This document shows positions 1 to 11,424 of a DNA stretch of 45,973 bases, in pieces. The position numbers and the translations under genes are program-made. Positions within the stretch are counted from its first letter, which is position 1. Each line of letters starts with the position of its first letter. Below the pieces are notes generated by a model that saw nothing but the letters and a program-made list of their open reading frames with translations, was not told the origin of the DNA and made no database searches. Source of the stretch: Cymbomonas tetramitiformis (taxonomy: Eukaryota > Chlorophyta > Pyramimonadophyceae > Pyramimonadales > Pyramimonadaceae); contig LGRX02027216.1 in NCBI GenBank assembly GCA_001247695.2, positions 1 to 45,973 of the forward strand, written 5' to 3'.

Positions 1-139
1 AGAAGAAAGAAGATAAAAAGTTGTGTCCACAGAAAAGTATACTTGCGATAGTGAAAATCAACTCTTAAAGATAGCATATCGCGAGTACCGCGCTAGTACC
101 ACACTATTAACGCACTACTCACGCCACTAGTGCGAAATC

Positions 140-171
140 AGATCGCACTAGTGATATGACTAGTGCGATCT
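140..171. repeat. 13-bp perfect inverted repeat upstream of first gene
   Basis: AGATCGCACTAGT at 140-152 is followed by a 6-base spacer and its exact reverse complement at 159-171. A further CTAGTGCGATCT copy lies at about 2530-2541, just inside the intron of the following gene, and variants of CACTAGTG occur at about 115-135. It could be a terminal motif of a mobile element carrying the first gene, or a simple hairpin. No matching far end was found. Confidence 0.6.
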
Positions 172-247
172 GACTACATGTGACGATTGAAAGGCAATCA
201 AACGCTCGAACGCCTGGAACGTCGCGCCGGTCATTAGTTTTGAAACT

Positions 248-3200
248 TTGAAGCTTAAACATTTGAGAAGGCGCCAAGTCGCTAAAGTGGGAAGGAAGGA
301 AATATGTTATGCTCGTCGTGCTCTGAAGGCGAATGAGCTTAGCGCTTCGTCTAATTCTTCTGGTTCAGAAGATTATTACTATGAAACGGTGGAAGACTTT
401 ATATGCAAGACGAAAACCATCAACACAAGAAAGGCGAAGCGTTCCGAACCGGAAGCAGAATCCAAAACGTCGGGATATGGGCCCAACAATACTGCGGAAA
501 GCGTGACAAAGATCGGGGATCTGATGGACCCCGCCAACGAATGCAGGTGTGGGAGGCGCTGTCTGTCCCAATTCGAGTATCGTCCCGTGCAGGCGTACTT
601 ACGTGAGAAGTCTACGCTAAACGGTCGCCAGTTCAAGGAGAACATCGTCGCGGAGCTCACTCGTGCGCGTAGGTTCAAGCCCGGTTCGCAGAAGCTTGAA
701 ATAGAGATGTTCGACTCGCTGACGTTCCTGGGCAAGAAAGTCTGCAAGGATGCGTTTCGACGACTGCACTTTATTCCCGAAAGCACATGGTTCAAGTGGC
801 ACGCGCACGTGTGTGGGGGCGGCATGCTGGAGAGCACAAGGAAGAGGAATTTGACGCTGTACAACGACCCGACGAACCTGAACTGGACTTATTTCTTGGA
901 GTACGCTGCTCACGAGCTGTTGCCGTTGGCGGAGCCACAACCTCAAAACGGCAAACTCCAAATGAATCCGATCCGACCAGCCGATTGTTATGCCGCATAC
1001 AAGCTTATGCGTCGCGGCGTTTATCAGGTTAAAATCACGCGGTTTCGCAAGTATCTGCGCGAGTACCTCCGCGCGAAGCATATTACCATGCGCAAGCGGA
1101 AGGATTGTGCAGGTAAGTGCACGACATGCGAAATCTTGACGAAGCAGCGCCGTGCTGTTAAGGACTTGGAGGACCTGGAGGACTGGAAGACGCTTAACGA
1201 CGCGCACCGGAGTGATTATCGAAATGAGAGAGCTCGGTACAATAACACCCGTGCTGATAGTGCCAACCAGTTCGGCATCAGTGACTCGTATTGTTTCGAC
1301 GGGGCGGCAAACAACAACACCGTTTGTCCGCACTTCCCCGTGAAGGTCAAGGCGATGAGCGACAAAGCTGGAAGTTTCTTCCACCTTCATCTGCAAGCAG
1401 TCGTGATGCACGGCACGGTGTTGTGCATGTGTTTACTTATGCCATGGGTTCCTGGCAAAGACGTGAACATGTGCCTCACGACGCTCAATATTCTGCTACG
1501 GTATGTGGTGGAGAACACGGAGCGGCACTTTCGGCAAACATGCCACGTGCAAATGGACGGAGGGTCGGGAAACTGGAACCGGCATGTTTTCGCCTTCTTC
1601 TGCATCCTGGTTCACCACGGGCTGTACAAAGAGATCTACCTACACCGTCTGCCCGTAGGCCACTCCCACAACGACGTCGATGGCTTTTTCGGGTTGCTGA
1701 AGATGCTGTTGTGGGGTAAGACCGCGGATAAAAAAGGCCATTGGTTCATATCTTTGGAACAATGGATTGCCTTTCTCTTTGCCTGGACGATAACAACCAT
1801 CAACAAGCACACGTACGTCGTCGGCTGCAACTTGGACTTCAAATCGTGGATCGACCCGCACTTGAACGAAGAGTTTGGTGGCCACGGCTGGACGAGACCG
1901 CAAGGTGCATACTTGGTGCTTTTACGTCGCTCCGGACAAGCTCGTCCGAGCGAAGTACAAGTTTGGTGACAGGTTCAAGGAATGGCTACCAAGTGGCGTG
2001 GACGAGGACCCGAACCTTGGGCTGATTATTTGTACCAGTTATCCCGACGTCGACTCCGCCCCGGGCTATATGGACAACCCGGAATGGAAGCGCAAGGGGA
2101 AGGGAAACAAGGTATTGGACATGGAGCAAACAACGCGGAGCTGTCTATTGGGACTCGCCGAGCCGCAACGCCAGATCTGGTGAGCCAACAACGACACGAG
2201 GAATTGAAAGCAACCTTCCCCTTGCCTTTGAAGGTGGAGGCCGTGCGAGAGCGACATCCCGAGCGATTACCTCCGAAGTGGGACCTTTCACTGCTGCTGA
2301 CACGTGCGCATACCCGCGCATCTACAGTCAAATGCGATGGGATCTTGAAGACGCGGTATGCTAAGGCGGAGCAGTTCAATGTATGTTTCGACGGCGTGAC
2401 GCATAAGAAACAAGTGGTGGAGAAAGAAGTCCTGAAAAATATTGACGTCAACGAGGTTGTGGCTTTTATGCGCGAGGCCAAGTATTGTACTGAGCTGATT
2501 TCCAGAAGGTAAGACGACCGTTTACCAGCCTAGTGCGATCTCATTTATACCTTATTTATATTTATTTTGTCATTGTTGTCCTTCAAGTGTATAGAGAAGT
2601 TTCAAACTAGGGTTCGCTTACGCAGGTACGAGGATAAACACTTACACCGAGTGTTATCTGAGCGGAATGCTGAACTGCGGGGTCTTACGACCAAGACCAA
2701 GAAGTTGGAACGCCTGATCCAGCTTTTGAAGGCAGAAGATGCTGGTGAAGAAGCTCCCGCAGTTCGTGCAGAGGCAGAAGAAGCTGGTGAAGAAGCTCCC
2801 GCAGTTCGTGCAGAGGCAGGTGTGCGTGAAGCAAATGGAAAGAGGAGTCGGAGAGGAGGAGATCCACCTGCTGCTCGCAAGAGGTTTTCAGGCGCACAAA
2901 GGCAAAACAGGGCGCGCAGAACTTCACCCGCCTCCGAAGGCGACAGCGATGATACTGATATGGAGATGGATCTTGCCACTCGCAGTCGGAGTCGGCAGGT
3001 TGCAGCGCGCAAGAAGAAGCCTGGAAAGCAGCCAAAACAGCAGAAACAGCCCAGCAGCAGTGAGGGCACGGATGATGGCGACGATGAGCACTCCTCCGGT
3101 GTTGACGAGAGTCTATATGACCGTGGGATGCGTTTGGCATCGCAGAAGGAACACTTGGCAGCCGACTACCGGTTCGAGGACATGACTGTGGGCAGCTATG

Positions 3201-3568
3201 CCGTGACCGTTGCAGGCGGGGAAGCCAGCGACAAGTGTTGGTTCAACGTTATGCTCCCGGACGGCGGTAAGTCACTCCCACTCCATTTCGTGGAGGTGGT
3301 GGGGCAGCATGCCTCACGGAAGGAGATAACCTGGCAGTTCTGGTTGCCAGCACAGTCACGGAGAACGTTCGAGACGGTAGAACAACTCTGTGAGGCTGGA
3401 GCTTTCGTACGGGGTGCCCGCACCCTTCGCATGAAGTCTACATTTGACGTGAACGAGGTGTTGACATGCTGGGATGAGACCGCAAAATCTGGTGTTCAAG
3501 GCGGAATTCCAGGTTGTGAGGAGAAAGCTGAGCTTTTAAAAGCACTGCTGGAGAACTCTGAAGAGTAA
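248..3568 (+). CDS. DUF7869-like domain protein with coiled coil and unknown C-terminal domain; frame disturbed, two exons
   Basis: Exon 1 runs to 2508 and exon 2 from 2626 to the stop at 3566-3568. The 117-bp intron (AGAAG|GTAAGA ... TTACGCAG|GTACG) keeps the frame. The reading frame is open from 191, but 248 is a TTG; the first in-frame ATG is at 524, so the true start is there or in an unseen upstream exon. Residues about 280-500 carry a C-x2-C pair (GKCTTC), then FDGAANNN, HVQMDGG and LPVGHSHNDVDGFFG. These resemble the DUF7869 family, which is common in repetitive protist and plant gene families and may have an RNase-H-like fold (inference). After about 1900 the matching sequence (HTWCFYVAPDK) continues in another frame, and the original frame returns by about 2180, so two compensating shifts are present. 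Exon 2 encodes a heptad-like helix, an AEEAGEEAPAVR duplication, a charged low-complexity linker, and a globular C-terminus that I do not recognise. It may be a decaying transposon-borne gene. Confidence 0.72.
2509..2625 (+). other. Spliceosomal intron of the DUF7869-like gene
   Basis: The donor is GTAAGA and the acceptor CTTACGCAG. Without splicing, the frame ends at the TAA inside the donor (2510-2512). With splicing, the codon reads AG|G and translation continues as arginine-tyrosine-glutamate into the second exon. Confidence 0.75.
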
Positions 3569-4140
3569 ATAAGTGCAGTCAAGAGTTCGTATGTGCATGC
3601 ATGTACACATGTGGTTGTGCTTACACCCTAAATTGGTGTTACCACTTAGGGTTTCCCCCGCTAGAGGGCCATTTGCTCCAGAAATCTGCACGGAGATGCA
3701 AGTGCTTGATAGTTTATTTGTTCAAATATGTTTTATGGCAAACTACATTATAACATAGCACGTGACGGGTCCATTAGCAAGAACCTTTACATATGTTACC
3801 CGCCCTTTGTGAATACGCGTGTGATAAAGCATAGGGTTTGAGGGGGTTTTGGCAAAATTGTGCTGAAATCGATGAAAATATCAAACATACGATAAACAGG
3901 TACATATTTTTCCCTTTTTACTTCCATTTTATAACCTTTAATCTCGATCTAATACCATATGTGGATTTTTGGAACACTCCTCAATATGCCTAAGAGTCAC
4001 GCGTAAGAATTCTGAAAACCCCGCCTCATACGATGAGAAAAACTTCCAAAATTATAACCACCCTATTTTTTGGGCATGATATGTTTAAAATAATGTAAAA
4101 AACATCAAAACAATGACCTTCAAAAAATCTTCCAATTTAG
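3569..4140. other. Gene-free spacer between the two first genes
   Basis: AT-rich sequence with many short stops in all frames. I see no RNA gene, repeat or transposon end. It presumably holds the 3' end of the first gene and the promoter of the next. Confidence 0.5.
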
Positions 4141-4270
4141 AGCGCATCTTCCAATTAAGAGCGATCGTCGTTGGCACTGTCCGGTTCCATTTTTCGCGCG
4201 AACAAACAATCGTTTTTGGAATGAAGAACCGATTCCTAGATGGTCATTTACCGACTGTCATGGGTGCCAT

Positions 4271-6931
4271 GTGGTGGGAGGCAACGCCAGCGAGGAAAAC
4301 TTCATCAAGTGGCTCGTAGCAAGGGATGGGGAGGAGGGGAGCGGAGGCGGTGGGGGAAACCAGCGGGGGGAGTCCAAGAAGAAGTTGTCCAAGACGGGCG
4401 GGCTCCACTTCCAAGCGGACTTCACCCGCATCATGGTGGAGCGGATTTGCGACGGGCGGCTGGACCCGCTTCTTAACGTAACGGACCAAGCGTTTGCGGC
4501 TACGGCCTTCAGGGAGGAAGTCCTGGCCTGCAGCGACGACTACGATGTTCGTGATGTGAGCAGGCGCCTCAGGAACATGATTTGCGATTTTAGAATTTTT
4601 TGGAGGTATGGGGTGTATACCTGTGTGTCGGGGAGGGGCACCGAAAAGGGAAAGTGGGTTTGGCACGCCTCCCGGACCGCCCACCCATACTACCGCAAGC
4701 ACACGGACGCCATTCAGGCGTTGGTCATTGAGACCGACGCCCGAACCAAGTACCCAACGCACGAGCAAAAAAAGGCAGCGTTGCTCAGCATCGACGGGTT
4801 GGTGCTGCACGAGCTGCCCGCCAAGGCCTTGGACGGTGAGGCGAAGGATGAGATGGGTGCGTTAATTTGCTTAATTAATTTCTGTTTCACCTGTTTTGTT
4901 GTCTCACCAAGAAGACGTCACCAGGACACCTCAGAGACGTTTTGAGGGTTTTCTGCTCGTCTTCCTTAGTTAATAGGGCTTAGCTAATAGGCAAGTATGA
5001 CTGACTGTCTTCTGAGTGTCTTCTGAGTGTCTTCTGAGTGTCTTCTGAGTGTCTTCTGGTATAACATACTAACATATGCCTGTTTCAGTGGCGGCATGCT
5101 TGCAGGTCGAGTTGGAGTCAAAGACGCAGATCGATGTCCACTACCCGGTGGTACATGGGGATGTACCCAGGAGGGTCTGGGTACATAGCGATGTACCCAA
5201 GCTGCGCGGTGTGTTTCAATGACTAAATTCATTACTGTGTCATTAATACATGAAAATATATTATCTTAAGACCCTCCCCAGGGTGCCAATATATCGCAGG
5301 GCTAATTTTGACTCGATAGCATATCCACTCGTGACGTTCCGAACTCGGCAAACTCAACATTTCATAGGGGCAATGTACGAGATACCGGCTGCTTTAACCG
5401 ACATTTTGAGGATCAAGGCGACCTCGGATGAAAATTTTGATAAGACACTACGGAAAGAGCAGATCGAGAACTTGACAACATGGGTCCTCAAATTTTCAAA
5501 GGGCCGTCGAGGAGGCAGGTAGTATAAGCAAAATTCCAGTCATTGCGGTATAATCGGCCCTTTTTCGGTAAATTCTAAGAACACATCGAACGACATGACG
5601 TTTGAAGCTGAAACTTTTGGCGGAAACGCCCACCCAATGAATGACACTTGCTTTTTAGGGTACTACATGATGCACGAACGTTAGATTTGGCGATGCTGTT
5701 GTTTGAGGAGCACATTTGAGGCATCCCCATCGATGTACCCAAGGGATGTACCCAAAAATGTCGACTTTTCATTTTCTTTCCGGCGGCATACGGCGGTAGC
5801 CGGCGTTTGAGTACACGTGATCAAATAGCCGGCATGCGCGCATCCGCTTATGAGAGATCGGTTTAGGGTATTGTCAAGACATTTGCCCAAGCGGTCGGTG
5901 CACAAATGACACGGGAAAATCTGCATACGTTGGGTACATCGTGATGTACCCAAGGCCGGGTAGTGGACATCGAGGAGCTGGAAAAAACGGCGGGCAGCTC
6001 TAAGGTTAGGAAGGTGGCGGAGGCGGTGGCGGAGGACAACAAGGCGAAGGGGAAGGCGGCATCGGTGGACCCGAAGGGGAAGGCGGTGGCGGAGGACCCG
6101 AAGGGGAAGAAGAAGGCGGTGGCGGAGGATGCTGAAGAGGGGTTTGCGGTGGGTAGCCACGTGGTATTGTACTGCGTGGTCGATGATCTGGTGAACGATC
6201 CGGAGATACTCCCCACGGGGTACTACCACGAGAAGGGGAAGTCCGCGACATGGACCGCGGACATGCCCCTTCTCACGGGGGTGATAACGCACCCAGCCAA
6301 TTCAACAGTTGTGGCCGCCCATGGCTTGAAGTCGGGTACAGCGAAAAAGAAGTCGGTCACCGCCCTTCACTTGAATGGCGAGTATTGTGGCATCAAGGTA
6401 TGGTTCTGCAAGCACAACCCTTTGAATAAACGATATCCAGAAGATATCACATATGTCTTCTGGGTATCTTCCGCACGTCTTCTGGATATGTATTTAGTTT
6501 CTTTAATTACGTAAGTGACATTTGCAGCTGATCGTAAACTTTTGTGTGACTGCACCCAGGTGCTCTCTTTGGCCGTCGACAAGGACGACGTAGGCTTTGA
6601 TAACGCCCCGTTGCTCTTCTCCGCCTGGCAAAGTGGCATGCAAATGGCCTTTGTCGGGTTGGAGAAGTTGTACGGCAAGGGCCTCAAGGCGAACGACAAG
6701 ATGACCGGGTCGGGTGGCCTCGGGTCCCAACTTCTCGCTGCGATGGAGGAGAAGACGTACCCCTTCGGGGACAAGTCAAAGTGGGGCCTGGTGGTTCCCA
6801 TCAGCCACCTCCGCCCCATCTTCAAGGAGAACTTGCATCGGGCATACGAAACCACCAGCTCCGAAGCGGGGTCTCCGAAGAGGAAGGAAATCCTTTCTAG
6901 TGCTAGTAGTGAAGACGGTTCTGATGATTGA
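4271..6931 (+). CDS. Multi-exon gene of unknown function
   Basis: At least three coding blocks join in frame. Block 1 ends at 4856 (GAGATGG|GTGCG). A block at 5089 follows TACTAAC (5067-5073) and TTTCAG. Blocks at about 5964-6397 (ATCAAG|GTATGG) and 6560-6931 (ACCCAG|GTGCTC) end at TGA. Position 4271 is a GTG, and the frame is open upstream to about 4130 (ending RWSFTDCHGCHVVGG), so the real start is probably earlier or in another exon. The junction between the 5089 block and the 5964 block is ambiguous: a donor near 5148, 5151 or 5208, and an acceptor at 5963 or 5974. The protein has a Gly-rich stretch, a Trp-rich middle (FRIFWRYGVY, GKWVWHASR), a lysine-rich repeat (PKGKAVAED), and a final block ending in an acidic tail. 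I do not recognise the family. Both introns carry a GAAGAC-type repeat. Coding bias and splice consensus favour a real gene. Confidence 0.6.
5006..5059. repeat. 11-bp tandem repeat TGTCTTCTGAG, about five copies, in an intron
   Basis: The unit repeats almost perfectly head to tail immediately upstream of the branch point and 3' splice site of intron 4857-5088. Its core GTCTTCTG is the motif that builds the palindromic array at 7066-7588. Confidence 0.85.
5132..5972. repeat. 841-bp segment bounded by a perfect 17-bp inverted repeat
   Basis: CGATGTCCACTACCCGG at 5132-5148 is the exact reverse complement of 5956-5972. Inside both arms lie further partly inverted GATGTACCCA / GGGTACATC motifs (about 5150-5205 and 5720-5757, 5935-5953). 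The right arm spans a candidate 3' splice site (TAG at 5961-5963) and the left arm abuts a candidate donor. No clear target duplication flanks it, so it may be an intron-borne transposon remnant or a hairpin holding the intron ends together. The stretch 5250-5522 is open in one frame for 90 codons, but I see no homology in it. Confidence 0.6.
6398..6559 (+). other. Intron of the unknown gene containing GAAGAC-type repeat
   Basis: The donor is GTATGG and the acceptor TGCACCCAG, joining two phase-0 blocks. Between them, 6436-6490 holds CCAGAAGATATC, GTCTTCTGG and CGTCTTCTGG, members of the same repeat family as the array downstream of the gene. Confidence 0.65.
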
Positions 6932-7065
6932 AACTGTAAATATGTAAATAAATAGCTTTGTAAAAACCCCGAGTGCTGCAACGTTCTTTGTTCCATTTGT
7001 ATCATCCTGCCAGCGAACTGCATGCGTGTAACCTGAACGCATACGTATAGCGACTTTTGGTAGAG

Positions 7066-7588
7066 TTGCAGAAGACATCCAGAAGACATCTTCTGGACGT
7101 CTTCTGTACATCTTCCGGATTCCGGAAGACGTCTTCTGGACGTCTTCTGGGGTCCAGAAGACATCTAGAAGACGTCCAGAAGACGTCTTCGGCGCGTCTT
7201 CTAATATCTACCATCTTCTGAGTTTAAGAAGACGTCCAGAAGATCTTCCGGGAAGACGTCCCGAAGATATCTTCTGAACGTCTTCTGCATGACTTCTGTA
7301 CATCTTCTGAATTCCGGAAGATGTCTTCTAGACGTCTTCTGGGTTCCAGAAGATATCAGAAGACATCTAGAAGACGTCTTCTACGCGTCTTCTAATGTCT
7401 ACCATCTTCTGAGTTTCAGAAGACGTCCAGAAGATCTTCCGGGAAGATGTACAGAAGACGCCTAAAAGATATCAAGAAGACGTCTTCCGGGATTCAGAAG
7501 ACATGCAGAAGACGCCCAGAAGATAACTTCTGGATGTCTTCCCGGAAGATCTTCTGCACGCCTTCTGGAAACCAGAAGATGGTAGACA
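7066..7588. repeat. Palindromic GAAGAC/GTCTTC array (left part)
   Basis: Dozens of AGAAGACGTC-like and GTCTTCTGG-like motifs alternate in both orientations. A longer unit containing ATCTACCATCTTCTGAG occurs directly twice (about 7186-7255 and 7380-7448). It occurs once inverted from about 7530, continuing past the LTR element at 17721-17833. The array is therefore a large fold-back structure that was later split by the LTR element. Confidence 0.85.
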
Positions 7589-7593
7589 TTAGA

Positions 7594-8174
7594 TGATAAG
7601 GGCTGAGCTATGCAAGCCCTGTTATAATATTCAATATTATCAATAATCACTGTGCAGTTGAACAGCATACACAAGTGAACGTATGTGCGGGTTTGTGAGT
7701 GCAGTCTATGAATCTAGAGCTGCTGAAGCACAACGCTTCCTCACTTAAGTACCTACGTCTCCCATCATCTTAGATGGTACCGCCATTGGGTTGTGAACCC
7801 GAGACGTAGGTTGAACGACCAGCATTGTATAAACGACTAGTTCGTTCGTGCTGCGCATGCATGTTCCGTGCATGCTAAAGCGAAAGATGGTTCTTGAAGA
7901 ATCGACAAGATGTATCTTTGCTCTGTCATCTTCGAGTTCGGAGTACGAACTCTCGATGACAGGGATGCCTGATGATGTGACATAATCATCTGGCGACATG
8001 TACAGTCATCGTCGACCGTACTGACGACTGTCATAAATGTATGACGCGACTCGACCTGTACAGTCATGATCGACCATACTGTCGAATGTCATAATTATAT
8101 GACATGACATGACATGGTATGGTATGACACGTATGACATGTATGACACATATGTCATCGGTCATAACCCTGACA
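7594..8174 (-). repeat. Left LTR (3' LTR in element orientation)
   Basis: 581 bp, matching 17140-17720 at a constant offset of 9546. It contains two related blocks around 7997-8048 and 8056-8100, each with GTACAGTCAT and a GTCGACC/GATCGACC motif. It also has a string of ATGACA/GTATGACA repeats near its outer end on the right side. In element orientation these lie in the U3 part and could be enhancer-like repeats. Confidence 0.9.
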
Positions 8175-8176
8175 GA

Positions 8177-8187
8177 TCTCCCCTCTT
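8177..8187 (-). promoter_or_regulatory. Candidate polypurine tract of the LTR element
   Basis: TCTCCCCTCTT on the plus strand reads AAGAGGGGAGA on the minus strand. It sits 2 bp from the LTR boundary, where plus-strand priming is expected if the element runs right to left. Confidence 0.6.
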
Positions 8188-9180
8188 AAGAGAGTTGTGA
8201 CCTCACAACGGGCATACCTTTGTATATGTCTTTGACGTCTTTGTTGTTGTCGCTTCTTGCTGGTACCAGTCTTCTTACACCGATTTGAGGCGTCCCTCAT
8301 GGTGTTTTTAGGTTATTGGGGGGAACTGAGTCCACTTTAGTCCCTCACCTTACAGTTCTTAGGATGTAGCCCACCTTTACGGATATCGTATCGTTGAGTG
8401 ACGTTCCAAGGTTCAATGAAGAGCGTTTTCGCGATACAATCCTACGCTGGATTACTGATTGATCCACACGTTATCATGTATGTGCTAGACGATTCAAAGC
8501 ATCCGAAGTCTACGTTACGGATTATTTGCGCTTGCCGTCGTCGCTTTTGCGATCGATGATCCCACGATTTAACAATTTATAATCGAACGATTCTCGGCCT
8601 TATATATACAACTGATCGACGAAAACCCTTGGGTACATGTTTCCACAGTTATATATAGTGCACCCAACCCTTCCTCCCCTCCTGAAGCTACTATGGAGGT
8701 TCACAGGCGGCAACGGGGAGCCCGATTTTGGGGGCTTGTTTTTAATGCAAACGGAGTGGCCCTGCTTAACGGGATTGGACGTATAATCCTTTACCCGGTC
8801 TGCTCAACTCCTCAATATTTGGTCCGGTACGCGCGCTTTGACGAACATCTATCGCGATGAGTGAGAATGGATTCGCCACGTACTAATGTGAAATTTCTTT
8901 AGTCATGTTTGTCAAGCACAACTTAGGATCACAACTCCGTCTACCTCAGTCGATATCTCCGGTAGCTCGGATGACTGGCCAAGAATCCGATGACAAACCA
9001 CGGTTTTGGCAAAGGTAGCATTTAGCAGTTTTTATTTATCCACAGATATGATATCTCGCATGTGTGCGTATCTGTGCAAGGGTATGATTTACACAAGGCT
9101 CACTACACCTTAGCAAGGAAGGATCAATTCCTGCTCCTGTCATATCAATTTGATGCAGGGTAAAAAATGTTAGGGATATA

Positions 9181-9290
9181 ACCCTGCAGTTCTCGGGTTG
9201 CAGCCCATTGCACCGAAGGTGCATCGCAGTCTTTGGGATGCAGCCCTGCAGTTCTTGGGATGCAGCCCTGATATGCAGCCCTGATATATA
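9181..9290. repeat. Short repeat cluster GGGATGCAGCCCT inside the LTR element
   Basis: Variants of GCAGTTCTTGGGATGCAGCC occur several times in tandem. A block with the same order (TTCTCGGGTTGCAGCCCATT then TTGGGATGCAGCCC) recurs at 12838-12903, showing duplication inside the element interior. Confidence 0.7.
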
Positions 9291-11424
9291 TATATGTGAC
9301 CGTTGGATGAAAACCTCTTGGGTACATGTTTCCACGGCCTGATTATTATTTGGTCGGCAATTATTGGCAAAAGTCATCGGCTATCAGCTTTTGACTCAGA
9401 AGCCACAATGTTATAGAAGCTACGACCTATTGTGATCATATGCGGCAGTTATGCCTTCAGCATACATAGACAATATGATTATGTGGAACTTATAATCCCA
9501 CTTAAGTTGCATCATGATAAATTTATCCAGGTGTTAACAAGTGTTCAGGATTTGATAAGGGGTTGAAGCCCCACAAGCCAAAGGTCACTGTCTCATAAGG
9601 CTCGCCTCAAGTGTGCGGCTTTGAGGATTAGTGTCCTGGCGAGGCACAATCATGATGCTTCCTAGTCCATAATGGAACTGGAAATGAGAATGCTCAAGAT
9701 ATCCGAAGACAGGAAGGCTTTTGGTTGGCCATAGTTACTGTCAAGATGCTTAACCTTGATGGGGTTGCATTCGGATACAAACTGTGCAACCATGCATGTG
9801 ACTTATGCATTGATGTATGACTTTGATGAATTGTCTCTTGTCATGAACCTGGAAGGAATGACGGGCAATTAGCTAGAGTGGCTGATTTACTCACTCGGCT
9901 TTGCTGTTCATGGAATTCGATGCCTGATGGCACAACTAGCAATTCTTTGCTCAGATGCTTTCCTCAAGACATTGGCAACAACTTGTGTGCCAGCTTTTCT
10001 AGATTTGGGGAAAAACCATGGATCAACAATTTATCAATCAAAACACATGTATCAAGGTTGATTCAACGAATCCTTCAACTCTTGAATTTCGACAATCAGC
10101 ATCTCAGGCTGTTGACGTCAAAGTGATGGTCGTAAGCTTACAATATAGCTTATTCACATTTGAAAAACCATCGTTCTCCTATGTCAGTGCCCTTCATATA
10201 ATATGATAGAGCCGGAGAAATATGCATCTATGATTTCTTCATAATGAACTTTATGTGTCAATAAGTCAAATAAGACTTCATTTGATGTTTCAATCGGCAT
10301 GATGTACCGTGTTATCAACTTTATGGCTGCTACATACAGATGTTGGAACTTTTTATAAGATTTTTTAATTTTCCAAGCAAAATCACAATGATGTAAGGTG
10401 TGGCAGCTGTATGAAAATGAATGAATCTATACTCTTCCTCCCCCTCGCAAAAAGAGATGTATCAAACCAATCAGATGGTGATGGAGGATGTTATGTGAAA
10501 ATGATTTGATAGAGAATCAGACTGAGATTACTCATCGAATGCTTTAGAGGTAACAATGTTAATCTGAACATTGATTCTCTCTACGTCATATTGGCAATAT
10601 GCCTGACGTTTTTGAATGTGGCAAATGCCAGATGATGTCAAATGCAGTTGTTGGTTTTCAGTTCACATACATTTGTCAATTCAGGGTCACTATAGTGTGC
10701 CCGACTTAGACAATGTTCTGGAAAATGATTGTCATGATGAACAAAGAAATTAGTGATGGAGAGTTACCGAAGTTAACTTTGGTATCGAAGCTAATGGAGA
10801 GTCAATTAAGAAATGTCTTAATGACGACAACTTACTACGAGTTGTATTTTCGTAGTTGATGGATGGCTGACATGTCATTTCTTTATGAATAGAACATGGC
10901 ATTGCCTAGTGATATGTGTATATTCTTCAGCACATGATCACTTATCTCAATGGTGCCTTATTTTTGGGCAGACACTATTCAGAGACTTGTTATGATAAAG
11001 AAATATGAATGATGAATGTGTCATTTCAATCCGATAGAATTGTGACTTGTTTTATGACTATAAAATTTCTGTCACTTTCCAGAATGATGATGAACTTTTT
11101 TGGAGACCGTATGCAGATTGCAGGTTTTCCAAGACTTCGTGGCCTAATGGATGAGGCAACAAATTTCTATACATTCCCGAATGAGCTTTCAAAGAGTCTT
11201 TATTCCTCAATGAAGCATGCTTGTCTTATGTGACAAAATGATATGAAATTTCAAATATGATGTCAATCTATATGTGGATGGCTTATACCATTGTATGCTA
11301 TTCCACAAATAAATAGTGATGTCAGAATAAAACTTTGGACAATTGCAACTTAGTACAAATTTGAGTGCATTCAAGTCCACTAAAATGTTCAGAATCTGAA
11401 TCTAATGTACTTTTCTAGCTAAAG

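Noticed and set aside
7066..7588. CRISPR-like array
   Set aside because: Repeat units vary in orientation and spacing, there are no unique spacers of uniform length, and the context is eukaryotic.
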